Shown: positions 1 through 8,212, counted from the stretch's first letter. The stretch is DNA of 11,102 nucleotides from Larix sibirica (GCA_004151065.3 NWUY0300006592.1:83606-94707); one strand, 5' to 3'. Numbers and translations are program-made. Notes: generated by a model from the letters alone, not told the origin.

Positions 1-2
1 AA

Positions 3-4
<2 letters not shown>

Positions 5-40
<36 letters not shown>
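5..40. repeat. Poly-A tract (36 A)
   Basis: An uninterrupted run of 36 adenines follows AAAT at the window edge. It could be the 3' poly-A tail of a LINE, SINE or processed retrocopy whose body lies upstream of the window, or a simple homopolymer. No element body is visible, so the origin is undecided. A homopolymer this long is also prone to sequencing length error. Confidence 0.8.
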
Positions 41-43
<3 letters not shown>

Positions 44-62
44 CGTCCTTATTTTTTTAAGA

Positions 63-155
63 GAAACTAAGTTTAAAGATATAGCTTTCATTTTTATCTA
101 AAATGTTATGTATAAGAAACTAAGTTTAAATATATAACATTCATTTTTATCTAAA
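63..155. repeat. 53-bp tandem repeat, two copies (second partial)
   Basis: Copy 1 begins at 63 and copy 2 at 116, both with GAAACTAAGTTTAAA, and both reach CATTTTTATCTAAA before diverging. The second copy covers about 40 bp before the LTR-homologous sequence begins near 157. The shared TTATCTAAA(ATG) resembles the first bases of the 3' LTR (TGATCCAAAATGG at 3078), so this duplication may have rearranged the very start of the 5' LTR. Confidence 0.75.
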
Positions 156-156
156 C

Positions 157-1756
157 CCTTTGAATAATATCTCTGTTAACTTTGTAATAAACATTTAATT
201 TTGCAAAGTTTGTTAATGAGAAAAGTCATGGAAGATGAAAAGACGCATATGTTGGTTGGCCTTCCAAGAAAATTATATTAAAAGAGTGATGCTTGAAACA
301 AAGGACAATAAGATGAGAGAAAGAGAGATTGAGAGGAAATGAAGAAGTAGGGCAATAGCGGAACATGAAGGACTAAGAAGAAGAAGCTCAATTTGAATAT
401 TGAAGGTTGTCTCTAAATCAAAACCATCTATAATTTTTCTAGTTAGTAAGAATGAATTAAAACCTTGATCGAGAATGCATAACTCACCATTGTAACCATT
501 TCATGAGAAAAATAAAACCCCATTGGTTTTCCTATTTGAGTTTCTAGGGAAAATCTCTATGTTGATGATATTTAAATTGCATATGTGGTTGGAAAATCTA
601 TCATGTGATTGTTCTATTTGTTGTTCTGATTAATCCTATGTGTAAACCATATTATAGTACTTATGCGTATAAGTGTTTAAAGTAACCACTAAATAATGGT
701 TGGGTCACTAGAAGACCAAAACACATGCAATGAAAACATTGCTTTTAATAGATGCTTAGAAGATTTATTAATTGTTTTGGGCATATATACCCAATGTATG
801 ATCACTGGTTCATTATTTGTGGAATTGACGTGAAATAATACCTACAACATTACACTCCTTATCATTAATTGGCACAATAAGTGTTGATTTTTCTTGGGTT
901 GAGGAAATGAAGATAACAATGATCTTAACTACTGGAATCATGCCATATCAAATTTGTTTAAACATTGTGTAATAATATACCTTAGCAAAAAATTCCACAA
1001 CCTATGTGCTTGACTAATACCCTCCATGCTCAATTCAAATTTCTTCAGTCATGGGATTGAGGGTATAATACTAACTCCTAGATCGGATTGACCATTGCTA
1101 AAAAAAACCTTGCCTTTTGTTGATGAAATTAATGATATAAAACATTAGATCACTAAGTTTATTGTGCCACACTTTACAACATGTTATGACATTAATTAAC
1201 CTTGAATTAGATTGCTAATTGTTGTCATCGTTGGGTTAAATATCCCGTGGTATTTCTTATTGTATTGAATAATCAACATGAGGTTTAAGGCTTATGCACT
1301 ATGCATTTCCATATAATGTGCAACACATTCTTTATTGAATTTTTGGGCATTCCTTTTCCAAAACCATTGTTCTCCAATATGCACAAGGTGTTAACACAAT
1401 ATAGCTTCCACAAAGTTTTTTCTTCCTACCTACAACCATTCCTTGAATTACATGGTCCAATTTTATCATTCCTTCCTAGCATAAAAATGTAATTTGAAGG
1501 GGTAGGGTGTTGTGTAGGCATGTCTAAGTAGAATATATTTATACATAGGTATGAATTCAATCTGCTAACTTATATGGTGTTTGCTAACAAGAACAAATCT
1601 TGTTGGAATGTTGTGTATACAAAATTAAATTACATAGCCATTCATTCATGGTGATGAAATTGCAACATTGAGAGTAATTTGTTTACATAATAGAGGCAAG
1701 CAAACTCAATTGCATTTTTAAGCTGCAAAAGGATCTGTGTTGCTGAGATAGGGACC
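157..1756 (+). repeat. 5' LTR (old, degenerate)
   Basis: This segment aligns along its length with 3092-4705. Strong anchor blocks are 'catggaagatgaaaa' (228; partner 3165), 'acattacactccttat' (846; partner 3804), 'tttgtttaaacattgtgtaat' (953; partner 3911), 'ccttgaattagattgctaatt' (1200; partner 4161) and 'tcaattgcatttttaa' (1707; partner 4658). The canonical TG start is not preserved; the best equivalent is TTATCTAAA near 147, inside a local tandem repeat. The right end is placed at the CA of 1755-1756, where similarity to the 3' copy fades. It contains no intact gene; a short open frame at 1301-1492 is discussed among the rejected items. Confidence 0.82.
1531..1551 (+). promoter_or_regulatory. 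Possible LTR core promoter (TATA-like block), 5' LTR
   Basis: The TATA-like stretch ATATATTTATACATAGG lies in a block that is better conserved between the two LTRs than its surroundings. The block opens with TAGGCATGT followed by AAGTAG, and its partner is at 4482-4502. It sits about 200 bp before the LTR end, a reasonable place for the U3/R boundary. This rests only on composition, position and LTR-to-LTR conservation. Confidence 0.3.
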
Positions 1757-1782
1757 ATAGACCTACAATTTATGGATCATAT

Positions 1783-1804
1783 TGGTATCAAAGTGGTTGA
1801 ATCC
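1783..1804 (+). other. Primer binding site, initiator-Met tRNA type
   Basis: TGGTATCAAAG (1783-1793) matches the start of the usual plant tRNA-iMet primer site, TGGTATCAGAG, at 10 of 11 bases. The following GGTT and ATCC match later parts of the same site after small gaps. In an intact element this would prime minus-strand DNA synthesis from the tRNA 3' end. It lies about 26 bp inside my estimated LTR end, where one expects 0-5 bp. Either the LTR border is further right or a small insertion has occurred. Confidence 0.65.
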
Positions 1805-2127
1805 ACAACCTTGAAATCATTATTGATTCTTTGAGGAGAGTAAAACTCATCATGGGTAATACATTGAAAAGAAATATTTTGGAAGAACTAAGAAGTTTCA
1901 ACATGCATATCTAAGAGGGGAATTGCCACTTGAAGGAGAGGATAACGCAGCTTGAATTTTTTTTTGAGAGATTGGACAAGCTACTAGTAGTTTTTCAAGA
2001 GACCAAGCAAGTACAAGCACTTCCCATTGCTACTGCAAAAGTTGACACCATGACTAAGACAAGCATGGTAAGCTCACCTTCCATGGACCTTTCTCTATTT
2101 GTTTCTCAAGGGCCCTTTGGTGATCTT

Positions 2128-2263
2128 GAAAAGCATAATAGAGGCATTAGTTCCAAGATCATGAGGCAAATGGGATATAATGGCCAAGGGATAGGTAAGA
2201 AGCTACCATATTATATACCCCGTTGTAGCTTAATAGAGTCCCAAGCATGAAGGCCTAGGTTTT
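2128..2263 (+). other. G-patch domain relic, split by a frameshift
   Basis: The first half reads NRGISSKIMRQMGYNGQGIG, fitting the family pattern of a hydrophobic helix, then M-G-aromatic-x-x-G-x-G-[I/L]-G. The second half, KHEGLGF (2243-2263), fits the closing G-L-G-aromatic motif and lies in another frame; the shift falls between 2234 and 2248. The G-patch is a glycine-rich module that in host proteins binds DEAH-box helicases or RNA, and it also occurs in some retroviral and retroelement polyproteins. The central glycine expected after GKK is not visible (PYYIPRC instead), so the middle has also decayed. Confidence 0.72.
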
Positions 2264-2592
2264 AGTGGCAAACATAAATTGAGTGATTATATCTTAGATC
2301 AGTATAGAACCACCAAGATAACCATTATCAAGGTAAGAGGGACCAAAGAACAAGCCATTTTGATGGAAGAAAAGGTATTTGAAATTGGAGTGGGAAACAA
2401 AAGATTCCAATCTACTTGTAGAAGATTCAATGAGGGCAAGAAATGGATTTTTTCACCATCCAAATATGCACCCACACTTAGGGCACCAAACAAACAAGTT
2501 GGAAAGCACAAGCACAAGAAGATACCAAAGAGTTATGTAAAGGTATATTTGTTTTTTTTTGTTGTATAAAGAAACGTCACAAGGTCGATGTT

Positions 2593-2634
2593 TTTTGGCA
2601 CTTTGGTAAAAGGAAGATGTCAAACAACCCATGC
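2593..2634 (+). other. Degenerate CCHC zinc-knuckle relic
   Basis: The translated stretch FWHFGKRKMSNNPC has exactly the spacing of the nucleocapsid zinc knuckle, C-x2-C-x4-H-x4-C. Phe stands at the first two Cys positions, Met at the His position, and the last Cys is kept. Both Cys-to-Phe changes need only TGT to TTT. The Trp, the Gly right after the second position and the Lys/Arg run are typical of plant retroelement knuckles, and the preceding KRHKVDV is suitably basic. In this state it could not bind zinc. The reading is an inference from spacing and context. Confidence 0.5.
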
Positions 2635-3066
2635 AACAACAAGAAATTTTGTTAGCACTTCAAGTTGAGTGGATGTTGGGAAGCAAAGCGTTGGAGGCTT
2701 CATCCCGGGAACTACACCACCAAAAACAAATTTGGAGAGTGAAGGGCGAGGGGAAGGAATGAGGAGCAACCACTACTCAACAACCTATAGCAACAAAATA
2801 TTTCATCTCCACTGATGAAGTGTACAATATGATTATTCCAAAGGCAATATTTATTCATCTCTTACCTTCTATTTTGCAACAAAAGTATCCCTTCTTGGAT
2901 ATTTTTCAAAATTTGATGTTGAGAGATGACTTGATGGGGGACTTTAAGTATCCAGAATAGCCAAGAGAAAACTCTAATCTGTGGCAACAGAGGAGGAAAG
3001 CAAATAACTACAAAGAAGAAGAAGACATAGAATTTAGTTGAAGCTTTTGGGTACCAAATCCTATGA

Positions 3067-3077
3067 ATCAGGAGGCA
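3067..3077 (+). other. Probable polypurine tract region
   Basis: The stretch ATCAGGAGGCA immediately precedes a TG (3078-3079) that makes a good 3' LTR start. In an intact element the purine-rich RNA remnant here would prime plus-strand synthesis. The tract is short and imperfect, as expected for an old copy. Confidence 0.45.
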
Positions 3078-4705
3078 TGATCCAAAATGGACCTTCTGAA
3101 TAGTATCACTTTTTAGCTTTGTAATAAAATATAATTTGCAAATTTTTTCCAAGGGAAAAAATCCATGGAAGATGAAAATACCCATTTGATGGTTAGTCTT
3201 CCAAGGCACCTCTATTAAAAGAGTGTTGTTGGAAACAAAGGACAACAAGGAAGAGGATAACAAGAGAGCTTGAGAGGAAATGGAGAAGTAGGGAAATAAA
3301 AAAACATGAAGGAGTTGAAAGAAAAATCACATTCAAATATTGAAGGATTTTTTAAGCCAAATCCATATAGGATTTTCCAATGAGTAATAATGCATTAAAA
3401 TGTTGATTGGGAATACATAGATCACCCTTTATAATCATTTCTTGAGAAATCTAAAACCCCCATCAAATGCTAGTTTTCACATTGGGAGTTTGAAGGTAAA
3501 CCTTTGTGTTCATCATGTTTAAATGTTTTGAGTGACTATGCACTCTATTTGCTGGTTGTTTTGTTTGTTGTTTTAGTTTTTCATGTGCATAATCCATCAT
3601 ATAGTAATATGCATAATAGTGTTCATTAAAGTACCCACTACATAATGGTTAGATTGCTTGAAGTCCAAAACATAGGCATTGAATAGCATTGCTACAACCA
3701 TATGCTTATTACTTGGATGATTAATTACTTGTTTTAGGCGTATATCCCTAATGCTTGGTCGTTGGCTCATCCCTTGTGTAATAATTGTGCAATAATAGCT
3801 ATAACATTACACTCCTTACAATTAAATGAGACAATAAGTGTTGATTTATCTTGGGTCAAGGAAGTATGGAGATAGAAATGATATTAACTATTGTAATCAT
3901 GGCATACTATATTTGTTTAAACATTGTGTAATATAACCTCCCATAGCCAAACATCCCAACCTATGCACTTGTCTAATACCCTAAACACTTAATTTTGATT
4001 GCTTGGGTCATGGGATTAAGGGCATATCATTAAAATCCTAACTCATATTGACTATTGCTCCAAAAACACCTATCCTTTACCTGCTGAATTCACTATTATT
4101 AAACATTATATCATTGAGTCTATTGCGCCATACATTACAACATGTTATGGCATTGGTTTACCTTGAATTAGATTGCTAATTGTTGGATTAAAACTCCTGC
4201 ACTATTTCCTATTGTATCAAATCATTGGCATGATGTTTAAGGATTATGTGTTGTGTATTCCCATATAATGGGTGGCAAACTTTTTTATTGGAGTGTTGGC
4301 GTTACTTTTCCAAAACCATTGCTCTCCAATATGCACACAGTGTTAACACAATACAACTTCTACAACGTTTTCTTATTCCTTCCTACAACCATCCTCTTAT
4401 TTACGCAATCCAATTGTATAATTTCTTGTTGGCATATGAATGTAAGTTAAAGGATCAAAGTTTTATGTAGGCATGTATAAGTAGCATATGTTTATACATA
4501 GGACGGATTTCGCCTACTATCTGATATGGTGTTTGATAACAAGAATGAAACTTGTTGGAATATTGTGTATGCACAATTAAATTACAAAGCCATTAATTCA
4601 TGGTGATGAAACTACAACATTGATAGTTAATTGTTTACATCGCAAAGACAATCAAACTCAATTGTATTTTTATTTCACAAAAAATCCATGTTGATGAGAC
4701 AAACA
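3078..4705 (+). repeat. 3' LTR (old, degenerate)
   Basis: It begins with TG (TGATCCAAAATGG) just after a purine-rich patch and ends with CA at 4704-4705 (GAGACAAACA). It aligns over its whole length with 157-1756 in the same orientation at about three-quarters identity by eye. Similarity to the 5' copy starts clearly at CTTCTGAATAGTATC (3093) and ends near the 4689-4700 block, which matches 1735-1750. No intact gene lies inside; the open frames at 4246-4470 and 4253-4450 are LTR sequence. Confidence 0.82.
4482..4502 (+). promoter_or_regulatory. Possible LTR core promoter (TATA-like block), 3' LTR
   Basis: This is the counterpart of 1531-1551: CATATGTTTATACATAGG after TAGGCATGTATAAGTAG. It lies about 200 bp before the LTR end. 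In an intact LTR the matching R region here would hold the transcript 3' end, but I see no clear polyadenylation signal to fix it. Support is limited to conservation between the two LTRs. Confidence 0.25.
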
Positions 4706-5045
4706 TGTCATATTTCATCCCTAAAATATGTAAAGGGAGACATAGAGGACTTAACACCGCTATTGGAACCAAATATCCTCAAATTAAAACATAAAATGAT
4801 ATAATATCACTGGATTGGGTGTTGCTTTTATATAATCCACTTTGGATAATAATTTCAAATAGCAAATATGTATGTCATAAACAACTTGGATGAAAAAATG
4901 GTACATGGTTGCACCCCTAATCCTAATGGAAATATAAGTGAAAGCTTCAATCTAAGTCTGTATTAAGAAAAGCTAAAAATTAAATTATATTATTTGTTAC
5001 ATTAAAGAGCCTTTTAAGAGATAAATATTTAAGGACATAATTTCT

Positions 5046-5518
5046 TTGTGCAACCTCCTTGATCTAATTAACCTCGTTGATCTAATTCAAAATATGAAAA
5101 TACACTTAGAAGAGACTTGTGACAAACTTTCGTTTATTCCTATGGCTTCAAGGATTGATAATAAATTTCTATACAAAACCATGAATGAAAAACTATCAAT
5201 GTTCCTTGACATTGGAGAAGATAAAAATTCTCCAAACAAAAATACATGGTAAGAACAATTACAAAAATAAGAATTTTGGAGGTTGAAATCTTGTAAACAA
5301 AAATACATGGTAAGAACAATTAAAAAATAAGAATTTTGGAGGTTGAAATCTTGTAGTACATAGCTGAAGTTAGGGAACAAGAACACGTTTATGCTAGTGA
5401 AAAAAGAACGAGAAACAACATTATTGAAATTAATCTTGAAATGGAGCAAACGATCAATAATTTCGGCCATATAAAATATGTCCTTATCAACATTTTATGG
5501 AACTCTAGTTTGAGATAA
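5046..5518 (+). pseudogene. Unrecognised coding-like fragment, possibly two exons
   Basis: An open frame runs from about 5046 (first ATG at 5094) to a TAA at 5250. It is rich in charged and hydrophobic residues, for example MKIHLEETCDKLSFIPMASR. A second open frame runs 5357-5515 to a TAA at 5516-5518, with helix-like content such as EQEHVYASEKRTRNNIIEIN. A GT at 5249-5250 (ATG/GTAAGAA) and an AG at 5372-5373 (GTTAG/GGAAC) would remove 125 bases and join the two frames in phase, completing a Trp codon. I do not recognise the protein. It may be a small gene fragment, a relic of another repeat, or chance open frames in AT-rich DNA. Confidence 0.22.
5234..5354. repeat. 61/60-bp tandem duplication
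   Basis: Unit 1 (5234-5294) and unit 2 (5295-5354) are identical except for a one-base loss in the second (ATTACAAAAATAAG versus ATTAAAAAATAAG). Each holds ACATGGTAAGAAC, so a splice-donor-like GGTAAG occurs twice. Near-identity shows that the duplication is recent compared with the decayed LTR element beside it. Confidence 0.93.
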
Positions 5519-5764
5519 ACATGAATAAGATGAAGTTTTATAATATTTTAACAAATATTTAAGATAAAATTTATTTTTCATGATTATGAGTAGAGTCTAG
5601 ATTAGAAAAAGTTGTGTTTAAATTGGATGACGTTGTAATACACATTTTTAATTGTTTCGTATTCATCTAATATCCAAAACAAGAAACTTAACATTCCAAT
5701 ACCTAGAAGGCTTACCATCTCAATTCTAGGCTTGGCAAATATATTTCCTTACATATTGTAAAAT

Positions 5765-5786
5765 TATATATATATATATATATATA
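5765..5786. repeat. TA microsatellite at the left edge of the 3-kb unit
   Basis: About 11 TA dinucleotides. Similarity between the two 3-kb copies starts immediately to the right (5787 and 8809), while the sequence to the left differs, so this is the homology border. Confidence 0.9.
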
Positions 5787-6246
5787 GAAAAAATCATACT
5801 TTATTTTCAAAAGAGATACAAAGCATAATCTTCAAAGTGTTGTACTAAGTTCATCAACTTAAGAGACCAAAAAAGAACTTGAATCTAACTGATCACGGTT
5901 ATCTAAGAATCACACAAGTAAATAATCCTCACCCATAGTCATATAATACATGTATGAATATAACACTAACATATTCCAATCATCCAATGTAATTATGAAC
6001 TCACAAAGAGCATCACCTAATAAGACAAGCTTGCACAACATTACATAAAAACAATAACCATAGATTTTGCCTTGTTTCGTATGAGATCTTATCTAAGTGC
6101 TTTTCCAACCAAAGAAAACCTATAGCCTATTCCAAAGCTTGTTTCAATAAAGAATCAACAAAAATGTATAAGTCCAAATGTAAAAATATTGTGAAAAAAC
6201 ATGTGAAATTCATTTTTAAAAAAATTACTAAAATCATGCCCTTGAC

Positions 6247-6277
6247 GAGCTTTGGCTTACAAGCCCGCCTAAGGCTC
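6247..6277. other. Possible stem-loop in a GC-richer patch
   Basis: GAGCTTT (6247-6253) can pair with AAGGCTC (6271-6277) with one G-U pair. Inside it, GGCT (6254-6257) pairs with AGCC (6262-6265) around a TACA loop, leaving a CGCCT bulge on the 3' side. The same fold occurs at 9269-9299 in copy 2, which adds no independent support because the copies are nearly identical. It could be chance. Confidence 0.25.
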
Positions 6278-6380
6278 CGGTTCACATTATCAAGGCATAT
6301 CTAGACACCATTTAGAGTGATAGGTTTGACTTCACCTATGGTGTTCACTCGTTCTAAGTTCTTAGAGAACATAATATCTA

Positions 6381-6402
6381 GACACTAGACCAAATAAGTG
6401 TC
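6381..6402. repeat. Short inverted repeat
   Basis: GACACT and AGTGTC form a perfect 6-bp inverted repeat around a 10-base spacer. It lies 18 bases before the 85-codon open frame and is repeated at 9403-9424. It is too short to name a function. Confidence 0.3.
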
Positions 6403-7658
6403 GCAAAGGGAGGGGTTCAATGGGGAAGATATTCGTTCAATTGGGGGGGGAGATGAAACAATATCTTGGGGTGGTTGAGGTGGGCTATGATTATTACAAC
6501 CATTGGTTGCAGAGAAATCAACTGCAAGGCCATCTACAACTACTTCTGGAAGGATTTAACTCCATTCTCCCACTACTAAACTTCCAAGATATGATTTACA
6601 GTCTCAAGTGCACATTGGTCCCTAACAAGATTTTCTCCTTGGGTTTTCCATTCAAGAGCTTCTCTCCACCTATTTGAACTGATGGTCAACTTCATACAAC
6701 TACACTAAGCTTCTATTATTTCCAATGAACAACGTTTCATTCCCTTCTCCACCTCCTTAATCTCACATAAGATGAAACATTCACTCTTGCAATGACAATG
6801 CAACATTGTTCCATTGTTCTATCTAAGGACTAGGTAAATCCAACCACAATTCTAGTGCCCATAGATGTTACAAGCCTAATATCCTTACTTGGTGGTGAAG
6901 CTCCTATTTGAATTGGAGGCAAACGACTCAATCCAAACCGCATCTTATTTCCCAATAAACCCATATGCACAACATAACTCCTCCATCATATATAACTTAA
7001 GCGCACACACAGAGGATCAAGGAATGAGATGAGGAGGGTGACAAGCATGCATTAACCTATTGTATATTTGTTGCTACATGATGGGTGAAGTGTTAATGGT
7101 TGGAATATAGTCCCTCATGCACTTACACTTCATTGTGGGGTAAGGAAATGATTTCCATTGCCCCCTAATTGACTTATATGGCTCCTCTTACAAACAAGCT
7201 CCTATGTTATCCTACTTGCTAGTATCCACATTTGTTTTACAATATGTGGAAAATTCAATTAACTCAAAATATTGGATAAAAAATATAATTATTTGAGTAA
7301 ATTTGGAAATTTTGATGTTTTGGAGAGGGATTTTGTGATACAAGGATCATAAAATTGTTGTTGAATATCCAAAAAACAATGCTAGTGCTTCCACTAACCT
7401 CTTTATCAGTTTAGAACAACTATCCCCTTGGAAAATGCTAATGCTTCTACTTCATTATTTTTATGATTTCTAACCCATCAAAACTCCATTTCATTTTTTC
7501 CTTTTAAGGTCAAATATAACATCTCCCAAAACACTTTACACATGTCAACCCTAAGATAAACTTGAACTATAATTAGATGAATGAAATGGCATAAGAAGAG
7601 ATCTGAAAATGTTATATTTTATTTAAACCTAGACAAGGTTCATGGAACTACTACATTT

Positions 7659-7752
7659 GACAGTTTTTGAGTCCCAACACTAAAACAATTCAAAATCAAA
7701 TTCCTGATAGTGTTTGAGTCCTGACACTAAAACAATTCAAAATCAAATTCCT
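7659..7752. repeat. 47-bp tandem repeat, two copies
   Basis: Unit 1 (7659-7705) and unit 2 (7706-7752) share TTTGAGTCC and the full block ACACTAAAACAATTCAAAATC. They differ at only a few bases near their starts. The pair recurs at 10681-10774 in copy 2 of the 3-kb unit. Confidence 0.92.
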
Positions 7753-8018
7753 CAATTTTGTGCACTTTTTGCCATTTCATATTCAATTTAGGTGGCAATT
7801 AAGGACAACGTTTCATTTTTTTTTAAGTTTCAGCCCAATTTGTTTTAAACCAACATTAACTTCTAAGACTTTATTAACATCCAACTATCAACATTGCATT
7901 TAGAATTAGGTCCTACAACATATGTGGAAAAAACATTAAAATAATATCAACCTTATAATGATAACAGAGTCAACATTAGCATGAACATTAAGGTCAAGTT
8001 AAGGATGACTTGTCATTG

Positions 8019-8038
8019 ATAAATAAATAAATAAATAA
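8019..8038. repeat. AAAT microsatellite
   Basis: About five ATAA/AAAT units follow TGTCATTG. The same tract is present at 11041-11060 in copy 2 with equal length, which fits very recent duplication, since microsatellites drift quickly in length. Confidence 0.9.
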
Positions 8039-8055
8039 AATTATAAATTAGGGAC

Positions 8056-8212
8056 ATAATATACATTCAATAATGTATTTTTTGTTTTCTAATATTAATT
8101 ATTAATAAGATCTTAATAACAAAGTAAATAAATTTATTATAATATACATTTAGTAATATATTTTTTGTTTTCTAATTAATAAGGTTTTAATTAGAAAGTA
8201 AATAAATTTATT
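8056..8212. repeat. 83-bp tandem repeat, two copies (second 74 bp)
   Basis: Unit 1 (8056-8138) and unit 2 (8139-8212) share ATAATATACATT, ATTTTTTGTTTTCTAAT and AAGTAAATAAATTTATT. The second copy lacks about 9 bases and has several substitutions, so it is older than the 47-bp and 61-bp duplications. The copy-2 counterpart begins at 11078 and is cut by the window end. Confidence 0.85.

Larger units (their letters stand above)
1852..2960 (+). pseudogene. Broken gag-like frame with G-patch and zinc-knuckle relic
   Basis: Coding sense can be followed across the interior in shifting frames. It starts at an ATG (1852-1854, beginning MGNTLKRN) 48 bases after the primer site. A TAA at 1912 interrupts it, and the same frame continues to 2250. 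A frameshift between 2234 and 2248 moves it to a second frame that ends at 2569. A further shift, probably at the T9 run 2552-2560, restores the first frame through a zinc-knuckle relic to a stop at 2653. A third frame is open from 2610 to 2957 with a single TGA at 2760. Regions in order are an N-terminal charged, coiled-coil-like segment (LKERITQLEFFFERLDKLL, 1930-1986), a Ser/Thr-rich linker, the G-patch, a basic stretch (GKHKHKKIPK, about 2502-2531), the knuckle relic, and a tail rich in hydrophobic residues. A captured host G-patch gene is an alternative to a true gag; the location right after a primer site favours gag. Confidence 0.65.
147..4705 (+). mobile_element. Decayed non-autonomous LTR retroelement (gag-only, TR-GAG/LARD-like)
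   Basis: Two long direct repeats (about 147/157-1756 and 3078-4705) flank an interior of about 1.3 kb. The interior has a tRNA-iMet-like primer binding site at its left end, a broken gag-like frame in the middle and a purine-rich patch at its right end, in the order expected of an LTR element on the + strand. I see no protease, integrase, reverse transcriptase or RNase H motifs, and the interior is too short to hold them. The element would therefore have depended on a partner for reverse transcription and integration. The LTRs differ at about one base in four by eye, with many small indels, which implies an old insertion. I found no convincing target-site duplication, and both outer borders are uncertain by tens of bases. 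The alternative is an internal-deletion derivative of an autonomous element. Confidence 0.82.
4706..5764. other. AT-rich unique spacer between the LTR element and the 3-kb repeat
   Basis: This stretch has no match elsewhere in the window. Its first 340 bases and last 240 bases hold no open frame, repeat or signal that I can support. The middle carries a coding-like fragment (5046-5518) and a short tandem duplication (5234-5354), listed separately. Confidence 0.6.

Noticed and set aside
1301-1492. Open frame in the 5' LTR with a similar counterpart in the 3' LTR (4253-4450), sharing the pattern FPKPL and SNMH
   Set aside because: Both copies are LTR sequence. Substitutions fall at all codon positions, the ATG is not conserved (GTG in the 3' copy) and the ends differ, so shared openness reflects common descent.
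2299-2517. 72-codon open frame on the - strand
   Set aside because: It is a shadow of the G-patch-containing relic on the + strand.
2862-3263. 133-codon open frame on the - strand
   Set aside because: It spans the interior/LTR junction antisense to the element and has no recognisable domain; it is the complement of AT-rich LTR sequence.
4246-4470. 74-codon open frame in the 3' LTR
   Set aside because: It overlaps the previous frame in another register inside the LTR, has no counterpart open frame in the 5' LTR and has no domain.
5234-5354. CRISPR-like direct repeats
   Set aside because: The two units are adjacent with no spacers and occur only twice, in plant-like DNA.
5087-5470. 127-codon open frame on the - strand with an internal peptide repeat
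   Set aside because: The repeated peptide (QDFNLQNSYF) is simply the 61/60-bp tandem duplication read in reverse; no domain is recognised. The + strand reading is somewhat more protein-like but also weak.
6420-6677. 85-codon open frame starting with ATG, repeated at 9442-9699
   Set aside because: It has no recognisable domain and a frame-sensitive G8 run inside it. Its perfect repetition comes from the 3-kb duplication and not from constraint. Kept only as content of the repeat.
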